64,000 bases of DNA. Origin: Catellatospora sichuanensis. Its GTDB lineage: Bacteria; Actinomycetota; Actinomycetes; Mycobacteriales; Micromonosporaceae. Made by a program: the position numbers and the translations under genes. The stretch is taken from positions 1 through 64,000 of the forward strand of contig NZ_ML660184.1 in the NCBI RefSeq assembly GCF_007483665.1, given 5' to 3'. Of the stretch, positions 50,033 through 58,477 are shown one piece after another. A model generated the notes under the pieces. That model did no database searches. It saw only the letters and a list, made by a program, of their open reading frames with translations, and had not been told where the DNA came from. Each line of letters opens with the position of its first letter. Within the stretch, counting starts at the first letter, position 1.

Positions 50033-51307
50033 ATGCGACCTATCAGGACAGGACTGCGCGGGCTCGGGGCCGTCGCGGTCGCCGGCATGCTCGCGCTGGC
50101 GGCGCCACACACCGCCGCCGCCGAGGACAAGGGCGGCGGCCAGCACGGCGGTGGACGCCCCGGCAAACCGAAGCCGGCCGCGACCCAGGGCGCCGAGGCG
50201 TGGGGCCGCAACGCCACCGGCCAGCTGGGCATCGGCACCGCCGGCGAGGAGCGTCCGCGGGACACGGCAGTGACGGTGCACATCCCGGAACACGTGCTCT
50301 CCGTCGCGGCCGGACACGACCACGGCCTGGCCCTGCTGACCAACGGCACGGTCAAGGCCTGGGGTCTCAACACGTCCGGCCAGCTGGGATACGGCAACCC
50401 CGCGGGGGCGGACACCAGCCAGCCGGAGCCGGGCAACGTGGCCGGGCTGGGCTCCGTCAAAGCCGTCGCCGCCGGCCGGGCGCACAGCCTGGCTCTGCTG
50501 GGCAGCGGCGCCGTCATGACCTGGGGCGCCAACGACCGCGGGCAGCTCGGCGACGGCACCACGGTGCAGCGCAACCGACCGGTCGCCGTCACCGCCCTCA
50601 CCGGCCGCAAGGTGACCGCCATCGCGGCCGGCGCCGACTTCAGCCTGGCCCTGCTGGCCGACGGCACGCTCCGGGCCTGGGGCGACAACACCTTCGGCCA
50701 GCTGGGCACCGGCACTGCCGGCACCGCACCGGAGCCCACACCCGTCGTCGTCGCCGGCCTGACCGGCGTGAAGATCAAGGCCATCGACGCAGGCGACACA
50801 CACAGCCTCGCGGTCACCGCCGCCGGCGGCGTCAAGGGCTGGGGCAGCAACCAGTTCGGGCAGGTCGGCAACGGCAACCAGGTCTCGCCGCAGCCCACCC
50901 CGGTCGACGTCCTCGGCCTGGGGGGCGTGCGGGTCAAAGCCGTCTCCGGCGGCAGCGACTTCAGCCTGGCCCTGCTGACCAACGGCCGGGTCAAGGGCTG
51001 GGGTGCCAACGCGAGCGGGCAGCTCGGCGACGGCACCACCACGAGCCCTCGGCTCACTCCGGTCGACGCCGTCGGGCTGACCGGGGTGAAGGCGATCTCC
51101 GCCGGCAGCGCGCCCGCAGCCGCCGCCGGGTTGGGACACAGCCTGGCGGTCGCCGGCAACACGGTGAAGGCCTGGGGGTACAACAACTACGGCCAGCTGG
51201 GAGACGGCAATCTGCCCGTGAGCAGCCCGGTTCCGGTCACCGTACGAACCGGGTTGAAGGACCCGAAGTCGGTATCGGCAGGCATGCTGTTCAGCCTGGC
51301 CTCCTGA
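50033..51307 (+). CDS. Secreted RCC1-repeat protein 2
   Basis: 424 residues from ATG 50033 (GGGGGAACGTTC upstream). Signal peptide ends near APHTAAA; then a shorter Gly/His and Lys/Pro stretch, and about seven RCC1-type blades (AWGLNTSGQLGYG, TWGANDRGQLGDGTT, AWGDNTFGQLGTG, GWGSNQFGQVGNG, GWGANASGQLGDGTT, AWGYNNYGQLGDG). Paralogue of the protein at 46849 and probably the product of a local duplication. Function unknown. Confidence 0.88.
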   Translation: MRPIRTGLRGLGAVAVAGMLALAAPHTAAAEDKGGGQHGGGRPGKPKPAATQGAEAWGRNATGQLGIGTAGEERPRDTAVTVHIPEHVLSVAAGHDHGLALLTNGTVKAWGLNTSGQLGYGNPAGADTSQPEPGNVAGLGSVKAVAAGRAHSLALLGSGAVMTWGANDRGQLGDGTTVQRNRPVAVTALTGRKVTAIAAGADFSLALLADGTLRAWGDNTFGQLGTGTAGTAPEPTPVVVAGLTGVKIKAIDAGDTHSLAVTAAGGVKGWGSNQFGQVGNGNQVSPQPTPVDVLGLGGVRVKAVSGGSDFSLALLTNGRVKGWGANASGQLGDGTTTSPRLTPVDAVGLTGVKAISAGSAPAAAAGLGHSLAVAGNTVKAWGYNNYGQLGDGNLPVSSPVPVTVRTGLKDPKSVSAGMLFSLAS

Positions 51308-51342
51308 CACCCGGCACGGCGTGCCCGTAGCAGGAGCCCTTC

Positions 51343-51388
51343 ACGGCGGCGAGGCCCCCACCCGTACGGGTGGGGGCCTCGCCGCCGT
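51343..51388. terminator. 46-bp perfect palindrome between convergent genes
   Basis: Bases 51343-51388 read the same on both strands, centred on GTAC: a 23-bp arm on each side with essentially no loop (CGGCGGCGAGGCCCCCACC on the left). It separates the RCC1 stop (51307) from the PAC2 stop (51412) and should terminate both transcripts. Confidence 0.85.
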
Positions 51389-51411
51389 TCGGCAGCCTGT
51401 CGTGCCCGGGT

Positions 51412-52323
51412 TCAGCCCTCGCTCTTGTCGCCCTTGCTGTGCTCGGCGAGGAAACGCTCCAACTCCGCGCCCAGCTCTTCGGCAGTGGGCAGCGGCGCGG
51501 GCTCGGTCAGCAGGTTGCTGCCGCGGCCGCGCATGAACGCGTCGTACTGCTCCTCCAGCGCCTTGACCACGGCCGCGGCCTGGTGGTTGTCGGTCAGCTG
51601 GCGCTCGATCTCGGCGCGCACCCGGTCCCCGGCCTCGCGCAGGTCCTCGGTCGGCAGCAGCAGGCCGGTGGCCCGCGACACCGAGGTCAGCAGCAGCTCC
51701 GCGGCTTGCGGGTACTCGCTGTCGGCGAGGTAGTGCGGCACGTGTGCGGCGAAGCCCATGGCGTCGTGGCCGGACTGGCCCAGCCGAAATTCCAGCAGGT
51801 TGGTCATGCTCGCCGGGACCTGCACGTCGGCGATCCACGGCTCGTGCCCCACCACCAGCTCGGGCCGGGTGCCGTGGGCGGTGATGCCGGCGGGGCGGGT
51901 GTGCGGCACGGACATCGGAATGGCGTGGATGCCGATGGTCAGCCGCACCTGGAGCCGCTCGATGAGGCCCGTCGTCGCGCCGACGAACCGCTCCCACTGG
52001 AAGTCCGGCTCGGGGCCGGTGAGCAGCAGGAAGGGGGTGTCGTCGTGGTCGCGCAGGGCGTGCAGCTCCAGCTTGGGCTGGTCGTACGCCTCCCAGTGGT
52101 CGGCCGAGAAGTGCATCAGCGGCCGGCGGGAGCGGTAGTCGTAGAGCTGGTCGAGGTCGAACTCGGCCACCACGGTCGACTCGAGCGAGTCGAGCAGGTG
52201 CTCGCGGGCGAGCTTGCCGGCCGCACCGGCGTCGACGAACCCCGAGAGCGCGTGCAGCAGGACCGGACGGCCCAGCTCGGGCAGTTCGTCGCTCAGCTGG
52301 TAGAGCTTCTGTGGGTCGAGCAC
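51412..52323 (-). CDS. PAC2-family protein
   Basis: 303 residues from GTG 52323 with GGAGGCGAACGAC before it. PAC2 (proteasome-assembly-chaperone-like) fold: VLLHALSGFVDAGAAGKLAREHLL, DYRSRRPLMHF, LLTGPEPDFQWERFV, IHAIPMSVPHTRPAGITAHG, GFAAHVPHYLADSEYPQAAELLL. The C-terminal tail after residue 215 is helical and charged. Actinobacterial PAC2 proteins are conserved but of uncertain role; some have been linked to proteasome-containing genomes. A broken copy of its 3' end lies at 49760-49885. Confidence 0.88.
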   Translation of the reverse strand: MLDPQKLYQLSDELPELGRPVLLHALSGFVDAGAAGKLAREHLLDSLESTVVAEFDLDQLYDYRSRRPLMHFSADHWEAYDQPKLELHALRDHDDTPFLLLTGPEPDFQWERFVGATTGLIERLQVRLTIGIHAIPMSVPHTRPAGITAHGTRPELVVGHEPWIADVQVPASMTNLLEFRLGQSGHDAMGFAAHVPHYLADSEYPQAAELLLTSVSRATGLLLPTEDLREAGDRVRAEIERQLTDNHQAAAVVKALEEQYDAFMRGRGSNLLTEPAPLPTAEELGAELERFLAEHSKGDKSEG

Positions 52324-52387
52324 GTCGTTCGCCTCCTGCAGATGGTCGTTCCACCGGAGCCAACAACGCGCGCGGGGAGCGCATTCC

Positions 52388-52399
52388 TGTTCCGGAACA
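52388..52399. promoter_or_regulatory. Palindrome upstream of the PAC2 gene
   Basis: TGTTCCGGAACA is a perfect 12-bp palindrome 65 bp before the PAC2 start. It is a plausible operator; no cognate regulator can be named. Confidence 0.35.
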
Positions 52400-52435
52400 C
52401 GATCGTCTCGTTTCCCGCTCCGCGCCGTACGGGGA

Positions 52436-52469
52436 TACGCCGGGCGCGCAGGCGGGCGCGCCCGGCGTA
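52436..52469 (-). terminator. Terminator of the ABC-2-like membrane protein gene
   Basis: TACGCCGGGCGCGC (52436-52449) and GCGCGCCCGGCGTA (52456-52469) form a perfect 14-bp stem with a 6-nt loop, 8 nt after the stop of the minus-strand gene at 52477. Confidence 0.85.
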
Positions 52470-52476
52470 CGTCAGC

Positions 52477-53496
52477 TCAGGCAGTCACCGTAGCGCCGAG
52501 GCGGCGGGCTGCCTCATGGGCCTCGGCGTCGTCCGGTTCCACCTGCTCCTTGCGCCCCAGCCAGGCGACGCCGAGCAGGGCCAGGCCGGCCAGCGCCCAC
52601 GAGGCCAGCACCCAGGCCGCGGCACCGCCACCGGACCCGCCGAACCAGGCGGCCGAGCGCAGCAGGGTTGCCCCGGCCCCGATGGGCAGCCACTGGCCGA
52701 ACTCGCCCCAGGGCTGCGGCAGCAGCTCCGGGGCCGCGCCGACCGCGCCCAGCGCGTTGCCGACCAGCAGGATGAGCACCGCACCCAGACCGATGCCGCG
52801 CGGGCCCGCGACACTCGCCAGGCCGTGCACCGCGGCACTGATGGCCAGGGTGAGCAGCGCGATGACACCCGCCACCGGCCACCAGTCGCCGCCGATCACG
52901 CCGAGCCAGCTCTGCAGCACGGTCGCGCCCGCCGCACCGGACAGCGCGGCGAAGGCGAACAGTCCGATCACCCGGGCGGCGAAGCCCGCCACGGCGAAGT
53001 AGAGCGCGATCGCGGCCAGCATGGAGGTGATCACCAGGGGGAAGAAGCCCGCCGCGAAGCCGCCGCCGTGCGGGTCGTCGGCGCTGAGCGGAGCCAGGTC
53101 GGTGACCGTCACCGGCATGCCGCTGCCCGCGCCGAGCTGCGCGGCGACGGCGTTGAACAGGTTCGCGACCGCCGGGGCTGCGGCGGAAGCGGTGTGCAGG
53201 GTGACACCGGTCGGGCTGAGGATGAAGGCGGCGTACGCCTCGCGGTCGAGCACCGCCGCGTCGGCCGCGTCGGCGTCGGCGACCGCGGTGACCTCGAACG
53301 CACCCGGGCTCATCGTCTCGATCTTGGAAGTGAACGCCGCGACGGCCGGGGCCGGGCCGGCGACGACCACGGGCAGGTCGCGCGGCGCCGCGTTGGCGGC
53401 GGGACCGGCGAACAGGGGCAGCAACAGGGCCTGCAGGGTCATCACCGCTACGGCGAGGACGACCGCCAGGACCGCCGGGGGCAGGGTGCGGCGCAT
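52477..53496 (-). CDS. ABC-2/YhgE-Pip-like membrane protein
   Basis: 339 residues from ATG 53496, preceded by AAAGGAGCCCCC. One N-terminal hydrophobic segment, an extracytoplasmic stretch of about 110 residues (PVVVAGPAPAVAAFTSKIE; YAAFILSPTGVTLHTASAAAP), then about five hydrophobic segments and a charged tail. This is the arrangement of ABC-2 permeases and YhgE/Pip proteins. No ATPase partner nearby. Divergent from a TetR gene whose operators lie in the spacer, so it is probably the regulated efflux-related gene. Confidence 0.8.
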   Translation of the reverse strand: MRRTLPPAVLAVVLAVAVMTLQALLLPLFAGPAANAAPRDLPVVVAGPAPAVAAFTSKIETMSPGAFEVTAVADADAADAAVLDREAYAAFILSPTGVTLHTASAAAPAVANLFNAVAAQLGAGSGMPVTVTDLAPLSADDPHGGGFAAGFFPLVITSMLAAIALYFAVAGFAARVIGLFAFAALSGAAGATVLQSWLGVIGGDWWPVAGVIALLTLAISAAVHGLASVAGPRGIGLGAVLILLVGNALGAVGAAPELLPQPWGEFGQWLPIGAGATLLRSAAWFGGSGGGAAAWVLASWALAGLALLGVAWLGRKEQVEPDDAEAHEAARRLGATVTA

Positions 53497-53510
53497 GGGG
53501 GCTCCTTTAA

Positions 53511-53524
53511 AACGAATGTTCGTT
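53511..53524. promoter_or_regulatory. TetR operator 1
   Basis: AACGAATGTTCGTT: AACGAA and TTCGTT around 2 nt, 15 bp before the membrane-protein start codon at 53496. Confidence 0.7.
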
Positions 53525-53566
53525 CTCTTTGGGCAACGATGCCCTCACGCACCGGCACCTGTCAAG

Positions 53567-53580
53567 AACGATCGTTCGTT
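53567..53580. promoter_or_regulatory. TetR operator 2
   Basis: AACGATCGTTCGTT, the same 14-bp layout as operator 1 with one changed base. It lies between the TGTCAA (-35-like) and TACGAT (53582-53587, -10) boxes of the TetR gene, so autoregulation is expected. Operator centres are 56 bp apart. Confidence 0.7.
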
Positions 53581-53594
53581 TTACGATGAGAGCC

Positions 53595-54197
53595 ATGCCA
53601 CGCGTCTCCGAAGCCCACCTCGCCGCCCGCCGCCAGCAGATCCTCGACGCCGCCAGGGCCTGCTTCGCGCGCAACGGCTTCCATGCCACCTCGATGCAGG
53701 ACGTGATCTCCGAGGCCGGGCTGTCCGTCGGCGCGTTCTACCGCTACTTCAAAAGCAAGGAGGAGCTCGTCACCGCCATCGCCGAGCAGGTGATCGGCCG
53801 GGTGAGCGACCTGCTCGACGAGGTCCGCGCGGTGGACCCCCCACCGCCGATCGAGGACGTGATGCGCCGCCTGCTGCAGACCGTCGATCCGCAGTTCGGC
53901 CCGGACGGCGTCTTCCCGATGGCGTTGCAGGTCTGGGCGGAGTCCCTGCGCAATCCAGACCTGGCGGAGTTCGTCCGCGGCATCTACGGCCGGGTTCGCG
54001 GCCACTTCGTCGAGATCGCCCGCGACCAGCAGGCCGCCGGGCGCCTGCCGGCCGACGCCGACCCCGAGGCGGTCGGCGCGGTGCTGTTCAGCATGATCCC
54101 CGGCTATGCGCTGCAGCGGGTCCTGCTGGGACACCCCGATCCGGAGACCTTCCTTTCCGGCATCACGGCACTGCTGCACGCTCCTGACAAGAACTGA
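53595..54197 (+). CDS. TetR-family regulator of the membrane protein
   Basis: 200 residues from ATG 53595; an ATG 9 nt upstream is less likely because TACGAT ends 7 nt before 53595 and the family begins MPRVSEAH. DNA-binding region RRQQILDAARACFARNGFHATSMQDVISEAGLSVGAFYRYFKSKEELV; ligand domain of TetR_C type with WAESLRNPDLAEFV. Represses itself and the divergent gene through the two AACGAA-N2-TTCGTT sites (inference). Confidence 0.9.
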   Translation: MPRVSEAHLAARRQQILDAARACFARNGFHATSMQDVISEAGLSVGAFYRYFKSKEELVTAIAEQVIGRVSDLLDEVRAVDPPPPIEDVMRRLLQTVDPQFGPDGVFPMALQVWAESLRNPDLAEFVRGIYGRVRGHFVEIARDQQAAGRLPADADPEAVGAVLFSMIPGYALQRVLLGHPDPETFLSGITALLHAPDKN

Positions 54198-54251
54198 GTC
54201 CGGGCCATACAGCTGTGACCTGGGGGACTCCTGCGGTTCATGCGGGCTTTG

Positions 54252-54281
54252 TTGACTGACGACTCAGTCAGCCAGTAGCCT
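54252..54281 (+). promoter_or_regulatory. Promoter and operator of the CocE/MFS operon
   Basis: TTGACT (54252-54257), 18 nt, TAGCCT (54276-54281). The inverted repeat TGACTGA-CGAC-TCAGTCA (54253-54270) overlaps the -35 box and the spacer, a position for steric repression. The candidate repressor is the TetR protein encoded at 57868. Confidence 0.6.
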
Positions 54282-54309
54282 TGCTGGGGAAACCGGGAGG
54301 GGTGTCACC

Positions 54310-56286
54310 ATGGCCACGCGGGCCGCAGGGCGCAGCGAGCAGGTCTGGATCACCATGGACGACGGTGTCCGGCTGGCCGCCACCCTCCACCTCCCCGCCA
54401 TGGACACCCCGCAGCCGTGCCTGCTGGAGGCGCTGCCCTACCGCAAGGACGACATCACCTCCTCGTACACCGAGGAGTACGAGCGCCTGCGCGACGAGTT
54501 CTCCTACGCCGTCTGCCGGGTCGACCTGCGCGGCACCGGCTCCAGCGAGGGCGTCGCCGTCGACGAGTACCCGCTGCGCGAGCAGGACGACCTGGTCGCC
54601 GTCATCGGCTGGCTGGCGGCACAGTCCTTCTGCGACGGCAACGTCGGCATGTACGGCACGTCCTACTCCGGGTTCAACGCGATCCAGGTCGCCATGCGCC
54701 ACCCGCCGGCGCTGAAGGCGATCGCGCCGATCTACGCGACCGACGACCGGTACACCGACGACGTGCACCACATGGGCGGCTCGCTGCGGCTGCTCGACGT
54801 CGTCGACTACCCGACGTACATGATCGCGATGAACGCGCTGCCGCCGGTGCCCTCGATCGCCGGGCCGGACTGGCGCGAGCGCTGGCTCGACCGGCTCGAC
54901 CGCACCGAGCCCTGGCTGCTGCGCTGGCTCGAGGAGGCGAGCGACGGCCCCTACTGGCGGCACGGTTCGCTGCGCGATCCGTCGCTGCCGGACCCGGATG
55001 GCCGCTACCACCTCGGCTACGAGCGCATCACCGTGCCCACGATGATCGTCGCGGGCTGGGCGGACGGCTACCGCAACACCAGCTTCCGCACCGTGGCGTT
55101 CCTGCGCGACGCGGGCACCCACGCGCGGCTGCTGGCCGGGCCGTGGAGCCACATGTCCGCCGAGTCCGCACTGCCCGGCCCGCACGTCGACCTCGCCGCC
55201 GAACTGGCCCGCTGGTTCGACCGCTGGCTGCGGGGAGCCGACAACGGGGTGGACACGGAGCCGCCGTACACCTTCTTCCTGCGCGAATCCGGCGGCACCC
55301 CGGAGCCGGACGCGGCGCAGGCCGCCGGGTCCTGGCACAGCATGCCGGACTGGCCGAACACGACCTGGCGCTGCCCGCGGTCCTGGGCGATCGGCGGTGG
55401 CACCCGAGTGCTCGCTGTGCGCCCCGACACCGGCACCGCCGCCTGGAACAGCTGCGCCGGACGGCTGCCCTGGGGCCAGCCCACCGACCAGCGCTTCGAC
55501 GACGCCGCCTCGCTGACGTGGGACTTCCCCGTCGCCGACGAGCCGTTGACGCTCATCGGCCCCGGTCGCGTCGACCTGCGGATCGCCGCGGACCAGCCCG
55601 TGGCGAGCGTATCGGTGAAGCTGTGCGACGTCGCCGACGACGGCACCTCGACGCTGATCACCCGCGGCTTCCTCAACCTGACCCACCGCGACGGGCACAC
55701 CGACCCGGTGCCGCTCGTGCCCGGCGAGTTCGTCGACGCCGGGGTCGAACTGGAGACCTGCGCCTACCGCGTGCTGCCCGGACGGCGGCTGCGGCTGTCC
55801 GTCACCGGCGTGGACTGGCCCAACACCATCGCGCCGCCGCGGCCGGTGACACTGGCCGTCGACGGCGACGCCAGTGCGATCTCGCTGCCCCCGCCGCACG
55901 CCACCGACCCCGCGCCCCGCTACGACCAGGGGCAGCAAGCGGTCGAGGGCGACCCGGCGGGGTGGCGGATCAGCGACGACGTGCTCGGCCGCGTCACCAC
56001 GGCGACCGTGGAGCACGGCTCCACCTGGGACATCACCGGCGGCACCTGCACCGACCGGTACACCGGGTCGGTCACCGTCGACCGGCGCACCTGGCGGCAG
56101 ACGTCGACGTCCACCGCCCGTTTCGCGCTCACCTGGGGCGATACCAGCGTGAGCACCGAATGCGCGGTCGAGCTGACCGCCGACGCCGACCACCTGACGG
56201 TCGCGATCACGCTGCAGGCGTACGACGGTGCCGCCGTCGTGGTGAAGCGCTGCTGGAACCACCAGGCGGCCCGCCGCTTCGGTTGA
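54310..56286 (+). CDS. CocE/NonD-family serine hydrolase
   Basis: 658 residues; ATG preceded by CCGGGAGGGGTGTCACC. Alpha/beta-hydrolase part with VRLAATLHLP, VDLRGTGSSEG, nucleophile Ser118 in GTSYSGF, the Asp in GWADGYRN and His in GPWSHM; then an X-Pro-dipeptidyl-peptidase C-terminal jelly-roll-like domain (WPNTTWRCP onward; SVKLCDVADDGTSTLITRGFLNLTHRD). The last 130 residues are an additional beta-rich domain. No signal peptide. Family members hydrolyse esters, acyl-peptides or glutaryl-type amides; substrate unknown. Followed 56 bp later by an MFS gene, probably one operon. Confidence 0.9.
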   Translation: MATRAAGRSEQVWITMDDGVRLAATLHLPAMDTPQPCLLEALPYRKDDITSSYTEEYERLRDEFSYAVCRVDLRGTGSSEGVAVDEYPLREQDDLVAVIGWLAAQSFCDGNVGMYGTSYSGFNAIQVAMRHPPALKAIAPIYATDDRYTDDVHHMGGSLRLLDVVDYPTYMIAMNALPPVPSIAGPDWRERWLDRLDRTEPWLLRWLEEASDGPYWRHGSLRDPSLPDPDGRYHLGYERITVPTMIVAGWADGYRNTSFRTVAFLRDAGTHARLLAGPWSHMSAESALPGPHVDLAAELARWFDRWLRGADNGVDTEPPYTFFLRESGGTPEPDAAQAAGSWHSMPDWPNTTWRCPRSWAIGGGTRVLAVRPDTGTAAWNSCAGRLPWGQPTDQRFDDAASLTWDFPVADEPLTLIGPGRVDLRIAADQPVASVSVKLCDVADDGTSTLITRGFLNLTHRDGHTDPVPLVPGEFVDAGVELETCAYRVLPGRRLRLSVTGVDWPNTIAPPRPVTLAVDGDASAISLPPPHATDPAPRYDQGQQAVEGDPAGWRISDDVLGRVTTATVEHGSTWDITGGTCTDRYTGSVTVDRRTWRQTSTSTARFALTWGDTSVSTECAVELTADADHLTVAITLQAYDGAAVVVKRCWNHQAARRFG

Positions 56287-56342
56287 CGTCGCCCACCGCG
56301 CCGACGCCGACCACCTTTACTCCCTTCTTTGGAGCCCTTTCC

Positions 56343-57662
56343 ATGTCCGGCCTCGCGGTCGTCACCGCTGCCCGCCGTTACCGTGCCCTCATCGCCAGCC
56401 CGGGTGTCGCCCGGGTGGCGGTGCCGTCCCTGATCGGCCGCCTGCCCTACGGCATGGCGACCCTCGTGTTCATCCTCGCCGTCCAGCACGGCACCGGCTC
56501 GTACGCCGTGGCCGGCATCGCCACCGGCGCGCACTCGGCGATCACCGCGTTCACCTCGCCATGGCTGGGCCGCCTGTGCGACCGCGGATACGCCGTCGCG
56601 GTGCTGCGCATCACCGGCGTGCTCTACGCGCTGCTGCTGTCCGGTATGGTCGCCGCGCTGTGGACGCACCAGCCGGTCGCGCTGATCATCGGCCTGGCCG
56701 CGCTGGCCGGCGCCGCGAACCCGCCCGTCGGCGCGGTCACCCGGGTCGTGCTGCCCGGCCTGGCCCCGGCGCACGTGCAGACGGCGTACGCCTTCGACGC
56801 CATCACCGTCGAGCTCACCTACGTGCTCGGCCCGGTGCTGATCGCGCTCGTCACCGCGGCGACCAACCCGTACGTCGCGGTGATCGTCACCGCGCTGCTG
56901 GCCACCGCCGGCTCGGTGGGCCTGGCCGCAGCGCCCGGGCTGACCGCCCGCTACCGCGAGGTGCGCACCGCCGCGCTCGCCCGCGCGGCGTCCGCGTCGA
57001 ACGGCGTCACCGTCAGCGCGGCAGCCCTGAAGCGCGCACTGCGGGCCAACCGGCTGATGCGGCTGAGCCTGGTCGTCGTGCTGATCGTCGGTGCGCTGGA
57101 GGCCGCCGCCTACGGCGTCATGGAGGTGGCGATCCCGAAGTACGCCGCCGACCTGGGCGCACCGCAGGCCGCGGGCGCGGTGGTGGCCGCCTGGAGCGCG
57201 GGCTCCATCGTCGGCGGCGTCTGGTTCTCCGGCATGAACCCGAAACTCAGCCAGCCGAAGCTGTTCGCGCTGCTGCTGTGCCTGAACACGGTCGGCTTCG
57301 GCGCGATGCTGCTGGCCTTCGGCCTGCCCAGCCTGGCGCTGATCCTGTTCCTCGGCGGCATGGTCATCTCCCCGACCACCGCGGTCGAGTGCGCGCTGGT
57401 CACCCGGATCGCCCCGGCCGGGCGCAGCACCGAGGCCTTCACCTGGGTCGGCACCGGCATCTACGTCGGCTTCGCGGCCGGCTCGTCCATCTCCGGCCTG
57501 ATCATCAACCAGGGCACCAGCCTGACCACGGTCATCCTGATCGCCACCGCGATGGTCGCCACCGGCGCCCTGCTGGCCGTCGCCGCCAGCCGCCGCATCG
57601 CCGCCGACGCCCACGCCAACCCTGACCCCGCCGCCCTTCCGGCCCCCGCCGCCGCCCACTGA
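56343..57662 (+). CDS. MFS transporter
   Basis: 439 residues from ATG 56343, with GGAG about 9 nt upstream. The frame stays open far upstream of this start, but that part lies inside the CocE gene in another frame and is not coding. Twelve hydrophobic segments; LIGRLPYGMATLVFILAVQHGTGSY at the start and SPWLGRLCDRGYAVAVLR as the MFS loop. Resembles drug-exporter-type MFS of actinobacteria. Linked with the CocE-type hydrolase and TetR regulator, a set that suggests import or export of an ester or peptide-like compound. Confidence 0.85.
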   Translation: MSGLAVVTAARRYRALIASPGVARVAVPSLIGRLPYGMATLVFILAVQHGTGSYAVAGIATGAHSAITAFTSPWLGRLCDRGYAVAVLRITGVLYALLLSGMVAALWTHQPVALIIGLAALAGAANPPVGAVTRVVLPGLAPAHVQTAYAFDAITVELTYVLGPVLIALVTAATNPYVAVIVTALLATAGSVGLAAAPGLTARYREVRTAALARAASASNGVTVSAAALKRALRANRLMRLSLVVVLIVGALEAAAYGVMEVAIPKYAADLGAPQAAGAVVAAWSAGSIVGGVWFSGMNPKLSQPKLFALLLCLNTVGFGAMLLAFGLPSLALILFLGGMVISPTTAVECALVTRIAPAGRSTEAFTWVGTGIYVGFAAGSSISGLIINQGTSLTTVILIATAMVATGALLAVAASRRIAADAHANPDPAALPAPAAAH

Positions 57663-57703
57663 CCCACTGACCCGCGGCCCCGCGGCCCCGCGGCCCGCCG
57701 CCT

Positions 57704-57780
57704 TGATCGTCGAACTTGCCCGGCACCTGTGCGTGCCTTGACCCCGCATTCGCCCATCTGCCAGGCAAGTCGGCCGATCA
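57704..57780. repeat. Long inverted repeat, GATCG-ACTTGCC family, copy 1
   Basis: The 22-nt arms 57704-57725 and 57759-57780 pair with a few mismatches; the shared core is GAACTTGCCCGGCA against TGCCAGGCAAGTC. A further half arm (TTGATCGGCGAGTTGG) begins at 57811. A short tandem CGCGGCCCC array (57672-57697) precedes it. Follows the MFS stop codon. Confidence 0.7.
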
Positions 57781-57867
57781 TGCAGGGCCCGCGCGGGTCG
57801 GGCGAACGGCTTGATCGGCGAGTTGGTGGATGGCGGGGCATGGACAGGCGTGGGTTAGGGTTCAGCG

Positions 57868-58470
57868 GTGGCTCGACGAACTGCTGAAGTGCGCCTGGAC
57901 TCGCTGCTGCGCACCGCAGTGGACGTGATCGTCGAGCGCGGCTTCGCCAACACCCGCACCGCCGATGTCGCCAAGGCGGCCGGGGTCAGCCAGGCACTGG
58001 TCTTCTATCACTTCACCAGCAAGGACGCGCTGCTGGCGCAGGCTTTCGCGTACGCCGCCGAGCAGGACATGGCCCGGCTGCACGCGGTGGTCGACTCCAA
58101 CACGACGTCCGTCGAGAAGCTGAAGAAGCTGGTGAAGCTGCTCGCGCCCACCGGCCGCTCCAAGTCCTGGATGATGTGGATCGACGGCTGGTCGGAGGCG
58201 CTGCGCACGCCGGAGCTGGAGAAGGTGTCGCGCCGCATGGACCTGCGCTGGAGAGAGGGCCTCACCGAGGTCATCGCCAACGGCGTCGCGGACGGCTCGT
58301 TCATCTGCGACGACCCGGCCGGCGCGGCGTGGCGCATCAACGCCATCATCGACGGGCTCGCGGTGCAGCTCACCGTGCACGAGAAGGCGATCTCCCGCAA
58401 GCAGGCCTTCGAGTGGATGCGCATGGTCGCCGCCCGCGAGGTCGGCCTCGACCCGGCCGACCTGGCCTGA
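57868..58470 (+). CDS. TetR-family regulator
   Basis: 200 residues from GTG 57868; TAGGGT (57856-57861) lies 6 nt before it, so a leaderless transcript is likely. LLRTAVDVIVERGFANTRTADVAKAAGVSQALVFYHFTSKDALLAQAF is the DNA-binding region; ligand domain has WMMWIDGWSEALRTPELEKVSRRMDLRWREGLTEVI, like BetI/TetR_C-6 members. It follows the CocE and MFS genes and is the best candidate to bind the operator at 54253. Confidence 0.88.
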   Translation: MARRTAEVRLDSLLRTAVDVIVERGFANTRTADVAKAAGVSQALVFYHFTSKDALLAQAFAYAAEQDMARLHAVVDSNTTSVEKLKKLVKLLAPTGRSKSWMMWIDGWSEALRTPELEKVSRRMDLRWREGLTEVIANGVADGSFICDDPAGAAWRINAIIDGLAVQLTVHEKAISRKQAFEWMRMVAAREVGLDPADLA

Positions 58471-58477
58471 GCACGGC

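Noticed and set aside
49760-51310. Long minus-strand frame spanning the second RCC1 gene and the PAC2 remnant
   Set aside because: Only the last part resembles a real protein (the PAC2 tail); the rest is antisense of RCC1 repeats.
54417-57662. One very long plus-strand frame of 1081 codons covering the CocE and MFS genes
   Set aside because: Its first 642 codons are the +1 frame shadow of the CocE gene (Arg/Ala-rich, low complexity). Only the part from 56343 looks like a protein, and it has its own ribosome site.
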